In this document: in pieces, positions 9,249 to 17,989 of the stretch
How positions within the stretch are numbered: position 1 is the first letter of the stretch
Layout of the letters: every line of letters begins with the position of its first letter
DNA from: JBKCUK01 sp046318415
Lineage (GTDB): Bacteria; Pseudomonadota; Alphaproteobacteria; Caedimonadales; Caedimonadaceae
NCBI GenBank assembly: GCA_046318415.1
Contig: JBKCUK010000009.1
Location: 1 to 64,000 of the forward strand
DNA: 64,000 bases
Reading direction: 5' to 3'
Made by a program: the position numbers and the translations under genes
The notes under the pieces: model-generated
The model's input: the letters and a program-made list of their open reading frames with translations, nothing else
What the model was told of the DNA's origin: nothing
The model's database searches: none

Positions 9249-9635
9249 ATGGCAGTTGATAAAAATATGCCCATATTAATTGTGGATGATTACAACACGA
9301 TGCTACGTATCGTCCGCAACCTGTTGAAACAACTGGGTTTTGATAACATTGAAGAGGCGAACGATGGCTTGCAAGCGCTAGAAAAATTGCAGGCAGGAAA
9401 CTTCGGTCTCATCATCTCTGACTGGAACATGGAGCCTATGACGGGCCTTGAGTTATTGCAAAAAGTCCGCGCCAGCCAAAAATATCAGAGTGTGCCTTTT
9501 ATCATGGTCACTGCAGAGAGCAAAACCGAAAACGTGGTTGCGGCAAAGCAAGCTGGGGTCACCAATTATATTGTAAAACCATTCAACGCGGCCACACTCA
9601 AAGCAAAATTAGAAACGGTCTTTGGCGCATTTTAG
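9249..9635 (+). CDS. cheY: CheY-type chemotaxis response regulator
   Basis: This is a 128-residue single-domain receiver. The acidic pocket (VDDYN), the phosphorylated aspartate (SDWNMEP), the switch Thr (VTAES) and the Lys (KPFNA) are all present, and the SDWNMEPMTGLELL context is typical of CheY that binds FliM. ATG 9249 is preferred to an upstream TTG because AAAGGGAG lies about 10 bases before it and the extra 13 residues do not resemble the family. It is next to cheZ, so phosphorylated CheY made here would be switched off by its neighbour. Confidence 0.94.
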   Translation: MAVDKNMPILIVDDYNTMLRIVRNLLKQLGFDNIEEANDGLQALEKLQAGNFGLIISDWNMEPMTGLELLQKVRASQKYQSVPFIMVTAESKTENVVAAKQAGVTNYIVKPFNAATLKAKLETVFGAF

Positions 9636-9685
9636 CTGAAGTCACTTAAAAAAAGAGTCCGGCAGCAAGACAAGGGAGGGCGCTT

Positions 9686-10315
9686 ATGGCGATGCCAATA
9701 AGCAGCAAGATTGTAGAACAAATTAAGGCATTAGACCTGAAGCAACCCATAACGCACGAAGAGCTGGAGCAAATCGTTCAAAGCGCTATTCACTCCCAGG
9801 CTTCAGGTCAACCTGCTGAAGATATCGGCCTATACAAAGAGTTAAGCATGTTGGCCGAATTCATTAGACATGCGCGCAGTGAAATCGCTGCCCTACAGCC
9901 TGAATCCGATGGTGACGGCCAGAATTTTGCCACCGTCAGGGACGAACTGGACGCCGTAATTGGCGCCACAGAAGAGGCTACTGGCGCTATTTTGAGCGCA
10001 GCAGAGTCCATTGAGGCAATTGCCAATGAGGTTGGCGGTGAGATATCCGACCGTCTAACAGATTGTGTGACCCGTATCTACGAAGCATCTAACTTTCAAG
10101 ATATCACAGGCCAACGCATTACCAAGGTGATCAAAAGTTATAAGCAGGTTGAGGGCAGAATTAATACACTCCTTGATGTTTTTGGCCCCTTTGTAACCGA
10201 AGAAGATCGCCCCAAAACGCCTGAAAAAACGGACGAAGAAAAACTGCTCAATGGGCCGGCACTGCCTGCAGAAGCGATCAACCAGGATGACATTGACGCC
10301 CTTTTCTCGAAGTAA
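9686..10315 (+). CDS. cheZ: Chemotaxis protein phosphatase CheZ
   Basis: CheZ removes the phosphate from CheY. The 209-residue protein has the long helical hairpin of the family, the catalytic motif NFQDITGQRITKV with Asp and Gln four residues apart, and a C-terminal CheY-docking tail QDDIDALFSK separated by a Pro/Glu linker. Its position 50 bases after cheY supports the call. No terminator is evident after it. Confidence 0.93.
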   Translation: MAMPISSKIVEQIKALDLKQPITHEELEQIVQSAIHSQASGQPAEDIGLYKELSMLAEFIRHARSEIAALQPESDGDGQNFATVRDELDAVIGATEEATGAILSAAESIEAIANEVGGEISDRLTDCVTRIYEASNFQDITGQRITKVIKSYKQVEGRINTLLDVFGPFVTEEDRPKTPEKTDEEKLLNGPALPAEAINQDDIDALFSK

Positions 10316-10318
10316 GAC

Positions 10319-10621
10319 GGGTAACCTTCACCAGACTTATGGATGAGCTCACAGTTGGGTCGGAAACTGGCAAAGCGCCGTGGCTTTTCCAACACAAGTG
10401 CCTGCTCAAAGCACAAGACACGTTTTGTAAACTGTACCTGCCCTTAAGTGCTACCATCCGATGGAACTATTCCCTTCCAAAAGAGGCATAGACCATGCGA
10501 TCGCTTCATATCTTGTTTGGGCAACGCCAAATCTATAGAATCTCTAGCTTAAGTGAGCCCATCAAAGGCCTCATTCATCAAGGTCTAAAATAGAATCACC
10601 AAAAAAAGGATGATCCGCTAG
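10319..10621. other. Gene-free stretch after cheZ
   Basis: I see no convincing gene, RNA or terminator. A 33-codon frame from ATG 10496 has no ribosome-binding site and no resemblance to anything I know. The stretch leads into the decayed leucine-rich fragment at 10622, so it may be eroded coding DNA. Confidence 0.5.
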
Positions 10622-10816
10622 CCTAGTCATCACGTTTCTGCAGTGGAGGGGGGCGTATGCCCCTTTTCCTTAGATGACAGTTTTAAGGGGCTTTCCCTCA
10701 ACAAAGTAACAGATGCGCAAATTCCTCTCACGTTCATTGATCTTCGGGGGCTGAACAAGGTTCAATTCATCAGCGAAGATTTTTTTATCTGGTTTCCCGA
10801 AACTTCCCCACCTTGA
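10622..10816 (+). pseudogene. Remnant of a secreted LRR-like gene
   Basis: A 64-codon open frame without a proper start contains FIDLRGLNKVQFISEDFF. This matches the repeat pattern of the LRR-like proteins at 11162-12505 (for example MNLEQIGPRFL) and 21902-23602 (LPSLAKIEPGFL): a hydrophobic strand, Gly-Leu, a basic or small residue, an Ile, then Phe-Phe/Leu. It lies just upstream of the intact copy and ends at TGA 10814-10816. I read it as a fragment of a duplicated paralogue. Codon-level decay on both sides supports loss of function. Confidence 0.55.
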
Positions 10817-11161
10817 TCTGTCTTCACTCACAAGGCTTGTGTGTATGGAAACTTACCATCTTAAGTATTCCCACACATTCTGACCCGAGATCAAAAAAAT
10901 AATTATAGATTTCTTAAAGGATCGAGAGAGTAAGTGTGAATAACCTTACTATAAGTAGCTTAAATTACTCATAAGAAAAATTTATAAAAAAACATTAGAA
11001 TTTTTTTGCCAAAATAAAGCACTATCCATATGGGCAAATTAATAATAAGTCTCTAACTGTCTTAATTTAATAAAAATTTTACCTAATATTAAATCTAATA
11101 AATTTATTGGTCACAAATCGCCGATTTGTCTGACTATATAGCAACACAGGGGATAGTGGAT
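10817..11161. other. AT-rich upstream region of the LRR-like gene
   Basis: This stretch becomes strongly A/T-rich from about 10890. It holds no open frame of note. A perfect 8-1-8 inverted repeat sits at 11113-11129, and TATATA follows at 11135-11140. The region is likely the regulatory region of the gene at 11162. Confidence 0.5.
11113..11129. promoter_or_regulatory. Perfect palindrome, possible operator
   Basis: ACAAATCG-C-CGATTTGT is a perfect inverted repeat with one central base, 33 bases before the start codon at 11162 and next to TATATA. This is the size and symmetry of a dimeric repressor site. No T-run follows, so a terminator is unlikely. Confidence 0.4.
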
Positions 11162-12505
11162 ATGCCTTACTGGATACGCAGCACACTAAATATTGCCTTT
11201 TCGTCTTTTTTCAGCATCACTCAGGTGTTAGCAAGCACATCATTGACCGACGAAATTGAGGAACATAAACCAGGCCCACAAGAATGCCAGACCGCCCATG
11301 ATTTACCAACTTTGAATGATGACGATTATTTTAGTTTGATGAAACTCTTGCCGGCTAAAGTAGTAACCCGAATGGGGCTTAGTAACAAAACTAACCATGG
11401 CATGGCATCAGGAATTGTTAAGAGACGCGTTCGGTCTATGACGTTAAACCAAAGCGCAATTGCCGAACACATCGACCCATCTTTTGTGGCCAAAGGGGTT
11501 ATCGAAGAGAATTTACAAGACCTCCTCGGTCACGATAAATGCATTCTCTTACCTTTGAATTCTAAATTAAGACCCCACCTGCCCTCCTCCTGTGCACCTC
11601 TAACCCTTGAGGATTTGCGCAAGAATGATGATTCGGCACGCACCCTTTACCATGCTGCTTTTGGCAGAGACTGGCCTGAAGCACAATCTGACCTGGCCTA
11701 TGAGCATCTTATGGCCATCCTATCGGTGAATGGAGTTTTTATAGATTCAACAAACCATGACAAGGGCGTAAGGTACTTCTTTCAGAAAAAAATCGATTAT
11801 TTCAAAGAATATTTGCAAAAGCAGGCCACATTTCACAGGTACGTTAGCCTGCACGAAAACAACAAAGATTTAGATGCTTTAAATGAGATACCCCATACGC
11901 TGGTCGTGACGGATAAGCAAATGGCAAATAAAGATTTCAAAGAGAGATTAACCGACCTTCTAGAAATCCAAAGTCAACATCGGGTGCTGTTGAGTGTTGG
12001 CGAGTCCGCGGTCTCTCGGGATGGGACACTTACCATGGGGCGTGACTTTTTGCCTTATAATTTGCACCTTCTGCACCTGACGAATGCACGCAATAACGTC
12101 AAGCTCATTGAGCAAAATTTTCTTGCCAACAGTATCAATCTGGATTCTGTAAATTTCACCGGCTTTATGAATCTTGAACAAATTGGCCCGCGTTTTCTCT
12201 CCCGCTGTACCTATCTTCGCGATTTTCAGTTTCTGGGCGCCCCCCGTTTGACCCGAATTGGCGATTCTTTTTTGGAGGAATGTGAATACCTCAAAAAGGC
12301 TGACCTATCGAATTTTCATGGGCTTGAGCGCATTGGGCAGTGGTTTCTCTCCTGGTGTTCCGTACTCACCACCGTTGATCTGGGCCCTTCACCGAAACTC
12401 TCGCAGATCAATCATCATTTCCTCCATGGAAGCTGGTTACTGACAAAGGAAAGTGAAAAGAAAATCAAAGCTTTATTGAAAAGTCGTCATCTCAAGTGGT
12501 TGTGA
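11162..12505 (+). CDS. Secreted LRR-like hypothetical protein
   Basis: The 447-residue protein starts with a signal peptide cut after VLAS near residue 25. The middle contains a conserved block shared with the protein at 21902-23602: DWPEAQSDLAYEHLMAIL, then PHTLVVTDKQMANK, then DGTLTMGRDFLPYNL. The C-terminal third is a series of leucine-rich repeats of about 23 residues, pattern LxxIGxxFLxxCxxL. The two proteins are therefore paralogues. ATG 11162 follows AGGGGATAG and begins the signal peptide directly; an upstream TTG would bury it. The function is unknown; LRR proteins usually bind other proteins, and export suggests host or surface contact. Confidence 0.8.
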   Translation: MPYWIRSTLNIAFSSFFSITQVLASTSLTDEIEEHKPGPQECQTAHDLPTLNDDDYFSLMKLLPAKVVTRMGLSNKTNHGMASGIVKRRVRSMTLNQSAIAEHIDPSFVAKGVIEENLQDLLGHDKCILLPLNSKLRPHLPSSCAPLTLEDLRKNDDSARTLYHAAFGRDWPEAQSDLAYEHLMAILSVNGVFIDSTNHDKGVRYFFQKKIDYFKEYLQKQATFHRYVSLHENNKDLDALNEIPHTLVVTDKQMANKDFKERLTDLLEIQSQHRVLLSVGESAVSRDGTLTMGRDFLPYNLHLLHLTNARNNVKLIEQNFLANSINLDSVNFTGFMNLEQIGPRFLSRCTYLRDFQFLGAPRLTRIGDSFLEECEYLKKADLSNFHGLERIGQWFLSWCSVLTTVDLGPSPKLSQINHHFLHGSWLLTKESEKKIKALLKSRHLKWL

Positions 12506-12712
12506 GTAAGACTAACCGTAGTGCGAGGGAGTCTGGGACTTTAGGATACCAGGTTCCCCCTCTCAGAGCTCAACGACGGGCATGACAGCGACTAAAACAC
12601 CATATCTCTCCCCCAGCATAGCCTGGGCCATCCTTTGCATCGGAATTTACTTCGCTTGCTTGAGTTAAAAATGGTATGCAAGATGCCATGAGCCATAACT
12701 TTAGCAGTATAA

Positions 12713-13495
12713 ATGCCCAGCCTTGACCCCACAAACATCCTAACCTTCCTGCAAAGCCTTCCGGCGGAGGTGACCAGTGTTCTATCATTTATATTTTGCA
12801 GCGCTTCAGTGCTTTTGATGGTCCGGCTCTTTGGCGCGGCAGGGCTCATGGTGTACATCCCTTTAGCTGTGGTGGCGGGCAACCTGCAGGTTTTGAAAGC
12901 TTCAAACTTTTCGTTTTTAAATGAACCTGTAGCACTTGGAACTGTGGTTTTCACCTCAACATTCCTCGCAACGGATATTCTTACAGAGTATTATGGTCGC
13001 AGCACCGCTCAAAAAGCCGTCTGGCTGGGTTTTGCCGGCGCCCTGTTGATGAATGGTTTCATGTTTCTCGCCCAAGCCATGCCCCCAGTGGTTGCGGAAC
13101 CTGGTACGCCTCACCATGGTTTTGTCATGGCCCATCAGGCGATCAATACATTATTCACCCCAGCCCCAGCCCTTTTTGTCGCAAGTCTTGCCGCCTATTT
13201 TATCAGTGAGCGCTGTGATATCTCCCTGTTTTCTTTACTCAAGGCGAAAACAAAAGGTCAGGCGCTGTGGCTGCGGACTTCAGTGTCTACCCTCGTTTCT
13301 GGTCTCATTGATACGGCCATCTTTAGCATCCTCGCTTGGATCGTCTTTGCCCCGAACCCGCTTCCCTGGTCAACCGTGATCACCACCTACATTCTGGGGA
13401 CCTATTGGATGCGCGTGATTGCCGCCCTTGCCAATACGCCCATCATGTACCTCTCTCGTTTTTGCGTTGTAAGGAAGGCCCATCATGACGTTTGA
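12713..13495 (+). CDS. yhhQ: Queuosine precursor transporter (YhhQ/VUT family)
   Basis: The 260-residue membrane protein has about six hydrophobic segments and the family marks: VVFTSTFLATDILTEYYGR in the first half and a C-terminal STLVSGLIDTAIFSILAW with a charged Asp in a membrane helix. These transporters import queuosine precursors (preQ0, preQ1 or queuine). The gene overlaps the next gene, tgt, by 11 bases, so the two are made together, which supports a salvage role. The window contains no queC, queD, queE or queF, but those could be elsewhere. No riboswitch was recognised upstream. Confidence 0.88.
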   Translation: MPSLDPTNILTFLQSLPAEVTSVLSFIFCSASVLLMVRLFGAAGLMVYIPLAVVAGNLQVLKASNFSFLNEPVALGTVVFTSTFLATDILTEYYGRSTAQKAVWLGFAGALLMNGFMFLAQAMPPVVAEPGTPHHGFVMAHQAINTLFTPAPALFVASLAAYFISERCDISLFSLLKAKTKGQALWLRTSVSTLVSGLIDTAIFSILAWIVFAPNPLPWSTVITTYILGTYWMRVIAALANTPIMYLSRFCVVRKAHHDV

Positions 13496-14705
13496 TTATC
13501 CCAATTTTAATTTTGAACTTACCTTCACATCGTCAAGCTCTCGCGCTCGCCTGGGGCGCCTGACAACGCCCCATGGAGTGGTGGAGACACCGGCCTTTAT
13601 CTTTTGCGCCACCAAAGCGGCCATTAAGGGTGCTGCCCCCCAGCAGATGTGGGATGAGGGCACGCAAATCATTCTCTCCAACACATACCACTTGATGCTG
13701 CAGCCCGGCGCAGAAGTGGTCGAGCGTTTGGGCGGCTTGCAGAAATTCACCGGTTGGAATGGGCCCATGCTGACCGATTCCGGCGGCTTCCAGATTTTTT
13801 CTCTGGGACATGGGGGGGTCGCCAACGAAATTAAGGGGCGCAGCAATACTGGACGCCCCAAGACCTTGCTGTCCATCACTGAAGAAGGCGCAACTTTCAA
13901 ATCCTACCTTGATGGCAGCCGTCATGTGCTAACGCCTGAGCGTTCGATCCAAATCCAACGCAGCCTTGGCGCTGATCTGATTGTGGTCTTAGATGAGTGT
14001 ACCCCCTTCCACGTGGACAAAGCTTACACCGAAAAATCTCTGCACATGACCCATCGTTGGGGAGTGCGATCCTTAGAGGAGTTCAAGCGGAGCGCCAATG
14101 GAAAACAAGCGCTTTACGGCATCATTCAAGGTGGCGTTTATCCTGACCTGCGGCGTCTTGCTGCAGAATTCGTGAACTCTCAAGCATTTTTTGGCCACGC
14201 TGTCGGCGGTTCCTTAGGGGCTGAGAAAAATCAAATGCATGATGTGGTCGCCCTCACCATGAGTCTGCTGGATCCAAGTCGTCCCGTCCATTTGCTGGGC
14301 ATTGGCGGTGTCAGCGACATCTTTAATGGTGTCGAACATGGCATTGATACCTTTGATTGTGTCCATCCAACCCGCCTTGCCCGTCATGGTGGGGCGTTGG
14401 TGCCGGCTGATTTTTGGAATCATCACGATGGCCCCGGATCAGGAAATGACCACATTAATCTCAGAAACGCCCACTACCGCTATGACGACAAGCCCATTGA
14501 CCCGTCCTGCGTGTGCTCGACCTGCAAGACGTTTTCAAGGGGCTATATTCACCATCTCATTCGCGCAAAAGAGATTCTCAGCCACCAGCTTTTGACCATC
14601 CACAATGTGGCGTTTATGAACCGCCTGCTGAAATCTGTGCGTGAAGCAATCGCCACCGATACATTGAATCAAGCGCGCGCCTATTGGTGTGGCCCTAGAG
14701 AATAG
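13485..14705 (+). CDS. tgt: tRNA-guanine transglycosylase, possibly queuine-type
   Basis: Tgt exchanges guanine 34 in GUN-anticodon tRNAs for preQ1 (most bacteria) or queuine (eukaryotes and some intracellular bacteria). The 406-residue protein has the active-site LTDSGGFQIFSL, the DECTPF block, the nucleophile region DTFDCVHPTR and the zinc site CVCSTC with a distal His. In the substrate loop it reads GGSLGAE where preQ1 enzymes have GGLAVGE, placing Gly at the Val233 position (Zymomonas numbering). From memory, that change opens the pocket for queuine in eukaryotic and chlamydial enzymes. The protein is about 25-30 residues longer than usual. Enzyme identity is certain; substrate preference is inferred. 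Confidence 0.95.
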   Translation: MTFDYPNFNFELTFTSSSSRARLGRLTTPHGVVETPAFIFCATKAAIKGAAPQQMWDEGTQIILSNTYHLMLQPGAEVVERLGGLQKFTGWNGPMLTDSGGFQIFSLGHGGVANEIKGRSNTGRPKTLLSITEEGATFKSYLDGSRHVLTPERSIQIQRSLGADLIVVLDECTPFHVDKAYTEKSLHMTHRWGVRSLEEFKRSANGKQALYGIIQGGVYPDLRRLAAEFVNSQAFFGHAVGGSLGAEKNQMHDVVALTMSLLDPSRPVHLLGIGGVSDIFNGVEHGIDTFDCVHPTRLARHGGALVPADFWNHHDGPGSGNDHINLRNAHYRYDDKPIDPSCVCSTCKTFSRGYIHHLIRAKEILSHQLLTIHNVAFMNRLLKSVREAIATDTLNQARAYWCGPRE

Positions 14706-14913
14706 CTTTTCGTGGACGTGGCCAGTTTCTATCCCTGACCTCTTCATTCTGCATGAAGATCATGGGGAAAGTGAAGGAAATTCGGCCTTAAAGAGACGCC
14801 ACCATCAGTTAGGGTGCTTGTGCAGTTGACTCATCGTGCGTTTGTCTCTTGAATTTGTTCTCATCACATCATAGAACACCCACAGGCGCTCAAAAGCATA
14901 AAGAAGCCCGCAA

Positions 14914-15558
14914 ATGACCACCAACCATGCGAACCTCAAAGTTTTGGACCATCCGCTCATCCAAGAAAAGCTGGCGCAAATGCGGTGCAAAGAGACACCG
15001 AAACCCCTTTTCAGACAATTGCTGAAGGAAATTGCCTTGCTGATAGGGTATGAAGTCACCCGCGCGCTACCCACCTATCACGCAACCATCGAAACACCGT
15101 TGGCGAAGATGACCACAACACGCGTCGACGAGGACAAGGTTGTCATCGTCCCCATTCTGCGGGCTGGACTTGGCATGGCGGAGGGGCTGAACATCCTCAT
15201 TCCCTGTGCACGCGAGGGACACATTGGTCTTTACCGCGACCCCAATACGAAACAAGCTGTTGAATATATGACAAAACTCCCGGATGCTGAGGGACGTATC
15301 TTTATTTTGGTCGACCCCATGCTAGCCACGGGTAATTCGGCGGCCTATGCTGTGGATGTCCTCAATAAACACGGCGTGCCCGATGATCGCATCATCTTCA
15401 TGGCGTTGGTGGCCGCACCCGAGGGGGTTGCCGTGTTCACTAAGGCGCATCCCAGCGTGCCCATCTTCACCGCCGCGTTGGATGAACGATTGAATGACCA
15501 TGCTTACATCGTACCCGGGTTGGGAGATGCGGGCGATCGCCTTTTTGGCACAGAATAA
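14914..15558 (+). CDS. upp: Uracil phosphoribosyltransferase
   Basis: Upp converts uracil and PRPP to UMP in pyrimidine salvage. The 214-residue protein carries the PRPP-binding loop LVDPMLATGNSA, the flexible VPILRAGLGMAEGL segment and the C-terminal uracil-binding PGLGDAGDRLFGT. The length is typical (208-214). It lies about 200 bases after tgt and just before the aminotransferase. Nucleobase salvage fits a host-associated life, but the enzyme is also common in free-living bacteria. Confidence 0.96.
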   Translation: MTTNHANLKVLDHPLIQEKLAQMRCKETPKPLFRQLLKEIALLIGYEVTRALPTYHATIETPLAKMTTTRVDEDKVVIVPILRAGLGMAEGLNILIPCAREGHIGLYRDPNTKQAVEYMTKLPDAEGRIFILVDPMLATGNSAAYAVDVLNKHGVPDDRIIFMALVAAPEGVAVFTKAHPSVPIFTAALDERLNDHAYIVPGLGDAGDRLFGTE

Positions 15559-15585
15559 CGAGGGTTAAAGAAGGAAACTGAAGGA

Positions 15586-16800
15586 ATGGATCTGATCGCA
15601 AAACGTCTTGGCCGCGTGAAACCGTCACCCACCTTGGCCCTTGCGCAACGTGCAAATGAGCTGAAACGCGCCGGTCGCGATATTATTTCCCTCTCCGTTG
15701 GCGAACCCGATTTTGCAACCCCGCAATGGATTGCGGAAGCCGCCATAGAAGCCTTGAATAAAGGCCAGACCCGATATACCCCCGTAGCAGGTACGCCAGA
15801 GCTAAAAGCAGCCATCATCGCAAAGTTTAAGCGGGATCAAAACCTGACCTATGAGCCAGGTGAAGTGATGGCCAGTACCGGCGGTAAGCAGGTGATTTTC
15901 AATGCGCTTCTAGCCACCCTTAATCCAGGGGACGAGGTCATTATCCCCGCCCCCTATTGGGTATCCTACCCAGATATGGTTTTGGTTGCCGAGGGCCAGC
16001 CAGTCATCATCGACTGCCCCCAATCCCAGGGTTTTAAATTGACAGCACCCCAACTGGAAGCCGCTCTTTCCCCACGCAGCAAGTGGGTTCTGCTCAACTC
16101 CCCCAGTAATCCAACGGGTGCGGTCTACGGCGCAGAAGAACTGAAGAGCCTTGCCGAGGTCCTTCGCCGCCATCCCCAGGTGATGATTCTCAGCGATGAT
16201 ATTTACGAGGCGATCCTTTTTGATGGATCTCACTTCTGCAACATCCTAGATGTGGCCCCAGACCTGAAGGAGCGCACCCTAATCGTGAATGGCGTCTCGA
16301 AAGCCTATGCCATGACTGGGTGGCGTTTAGGCTATGGTGCGGGTCCTAAAAGCTTGATCACCGCCATGGCGGACCTTCAGTCCCACTCGACCAGCAATCC
16401 CTGTTCCTTAACCCAGGCCGCCGCCGTTGCCGCTTTGAATGGGCCCCAAGATTTCCTTGATGCGTGGCGGGCCACCTATCAGCGCCGTCGTGATTTGGTG
16501 ATCGAGCGCCTCAGCCGAATTCCGGGTCTTAGCTGTCCTGTGCCGGGTGGCGCTTTTTATCTCTATGTGGGCTGCCATGGGCTTATTGGCCAGGTTACGC
16601 CGGCAGGTGAAACCCTCCACTCGGATGATGACATTGGTGCCTACTTGTTAGAGGCTGCAGAAGTCGCTGCCGTGCCTGGTTCGGCGTTTGGCTTATCACC
16701 ATACTTACGTCTTTCCACCGCCCTTGACGATGCAGACCTTGAAAAGGCCTGCAGCCGTATTGCTGAGGCGGTTCAGGCTCTATCACCTGGAAAGGCATAA
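15586..16800 (+). CDS. aspC: Aspartate aminotransferase (class I, PLP-dependent)
   Basis: The 404-residue protein is a fold-type I aminotransferase of the alphaproteobacterial AatA/AspC group. It contains the N-terminal LSVGEPDFATP, the cofactor-contact NSPSNPTGAVY, the aspartate in SDDIYE and the Schiff-base lysine in VSKAYAMTGWRLGYG. It converts aspartate and 2-oxoglutarate to oxaloacetate and glutamate; some relatives also use prephenate. The gene begins 27 bases after upp and has a reasonable purine-rich site. The exact amino-acid preference cannot be read from sequence alone. Confidence 0.93.
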   Translation: MDLIAKRLGRVKPSPTLALAQRANELKRAGRDIISLSVGEPDFATPQWIAEAAIEALNKGQTRYTPVAGTPELKAAIIAKFKRDQNLTYEPGEVMASTGGKQVIFNALLATLNPGDEVIIPAPYWVSYPDMVLVAEGQPVIIDCPQSQGFKLTAPQLEAALSPRSKWVLLNSPSNPTGAVYGAEELKSLAEVLRRHPQVMILSDDIYEAILFDGSHFCNILDVAPDLKERTLIVNGVSKAYAMTGWRLGYGAGPKSLITAMADLQSHSTSNPCSLTQAAAVAALNGPQDFLDAWRATYQRRRDLVIERLSRIPGLSCPVPGGAFYLYVGCHGLIGQVTPAGETLHSDDDIGAYLLEAAEVAAVPGSAFGLSPYLRLSTALDDADLEKACSRIAEAVQALSPGKA

Positions 16801-16836
16801 AACGACAGCAAATCAGACAAGGGAGGATGGAAAAAT

Positions 16837-17823
16837 ATGCGGCTTTTACTGATCCTGATGCTTTGCCTTCTAAGTAATCGTGCGGAAGCATCCTTCTTCA
16901 TGAGAGAGTTAATAGGAATCGAGGGGCCGAAGAAGTTCGCCAAAATGTATGCGACCGCCCGTGGGGCGAAGTCAACCTCATCAAAAAAGCCGACATGTAT
17001 TCCGTTTTTCACCCCTGATCTGCACCCCTTTGACAAAACCCTCAGCGTCTCACTGCGTCATTGGGCCGGCGCATTGAAAGCGGACCCGCTGCGCCAAGCG
17101 GCTCTCTTGCAAATCTATGATGAACAACCTACCCCTTCCCTTGATGTGGATCACGCCTTTCGCGCTCTTGTTAGCCGCGCAAGTGAGTGTCGTTATATCC
17201 ATGTGAAGGATGCCCCCATCACCGATATGGCCCTGGTTTTTCTGCCTGAACAGGTCAGAGGCATTGCTTTTGAGGGATGCCATGAGATCCCTGCAGATTT
17301 TTGTGTCAATGTCCCACGCCACGTGACCCAGCTTGCCTTGTATGATTGCAAAAAAGTAAATGATACCACCCTAGAGGCCCTTGCTGTGGACATGCTACAG
17401 CTGCAAAACCTCTTCCTTGAAAAATGTTCTATCAGCGTGGACGCTTTGATAAAGCTTGCGCGTTTGAGGCCTCATCTTCAATTCTCACCTGAGGAAACGC
17501 ACCAAGAAATCCAGAAGATTCTGAGGACAGGTGACGTTCATAACACATCAACCATCGACAACCAGAATGATGAGGATGATTCAACCTTCTTCATCAAGTT
17601 CCTTATCCTGCGCTCAGTGACGAAAAGTGAGCCTAAAAAAGCTAATAAGAGTGCGCTTAAAAAAGCTCATAAGACTGCACGTGACACCGAAATGCCAATC
17701 CTGGATGATGAACTGGCCCGCAACAGTGATGTCTTGGTTGATGATGATATCTTAGAAGCGGATACACACGAGGAAGAAGATGTTGCCGATGGGCTGGAGG
17801 GCCCCGATGCGGAAGAAGAATAA
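16837..17823 (+). CDS. Secreted hypothetical protein with LRR-like middle
   Basis: The 328-residue protein has a compact signal peptide cut after RAEA near residue 18. Residues about 120-215 contain leucine-rich repeats of the cysteine-containing kind (GIAFEGCHEI, QLALYDCKKVNDTTLEALA, NLFLEKCSISVDALIKLA). After about 260 comes a Lys-rich patch (KKANKSALKKAHK) and then a very acidic tail. AAGGGAGGA lies about 11 bases before the ATG. The basic patch could be a bipartite nuclear signal or simply a nucleic-acid contact. Function unknown. The stop is overlapped by the small gene at 17807. Confidence 0.78.
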   Translation: MRLLLILMLCLLSNRAEASFFMRELIGIEGPKKFAKMYATARGAKSTSSKKPTCIPFFTPDLHPFDKTLSVSLRHWAGALKADPLRQAALLQIYDEQPTPSLDVDHAFRALVSRASECRYIHVKDAPITDMALVFLPEQVRGIAFEGCHEIPADFCVNVPRHVTQLALYDCKKVNDTTLEALAVDMLQLQNLFLEKCSISVDALIKLARLRPHLQFSPEETHQEIQKILRTGDVHNTSTIDNQNDEDDSTFFIKFLILRSVTKSEPKKANKSALKKAHKTARDTEMPILDDELARNSDVLVDDDILEADTHEEEDVADGLEGPDAEEE

Positions 17824-17959
17824 TGGCCTAGCCCTGCCCTTTATGGTGGCCCTGGCTGCTGTCCCGGTGGCATTAGCCCCGCATCAACCACCATCAGCAA
17901 TAAATATGAAGACGACTAAACCATCACCCGGACCAAATTCGGGGGGTTTGATCATCTAA
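17807..17959 (+). CDS. Overlooked 50-residue secreted peptide
   Basis: ATG 17807 lies five bases after a perfect GGAGGG inside the end of the preceding gene and overlaps it by 17 bases. The product starts MRKKNNG, has a hydrophobic core and a textbook AxA cut (VALA before PHQPP) at about residue 24. It leaves a mature peptide of about 26 residues, rich in Pro, Ser, Gly and Lys, ending in GGLII. The ribosome-binding site, the overlap and the signal peptide agree on the same start, which is hard to get by chance. Function unknown; co-translation with the LRR-like secreted protein suggests a shared role. Confidence 0.6.
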   Translation: MRKKNNGLALPFMVALAAVPVALAPHQPPSAINMKTTKPSPGPNSGGLII

Positions 17960-17989
17960 GCCCAGGATGACTGTTTACTGTTTAATCTT

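Noticed and set aside
12506..12712. preQ1 riboswitch before yhhQ
   Set aside because: I looked for the short pseudoknot pattern and did not find it; a covariance search would be decisive.
12592..12954. Reverse 120-codon frame opposite yhhQ
   Set aside because: Antisense shadow of the transporter; no site and no family.
13533..13925. Reverse 130-codon frame opposite tgt
   Set aside because: Shadow of a strongly coding gene on the other strand.
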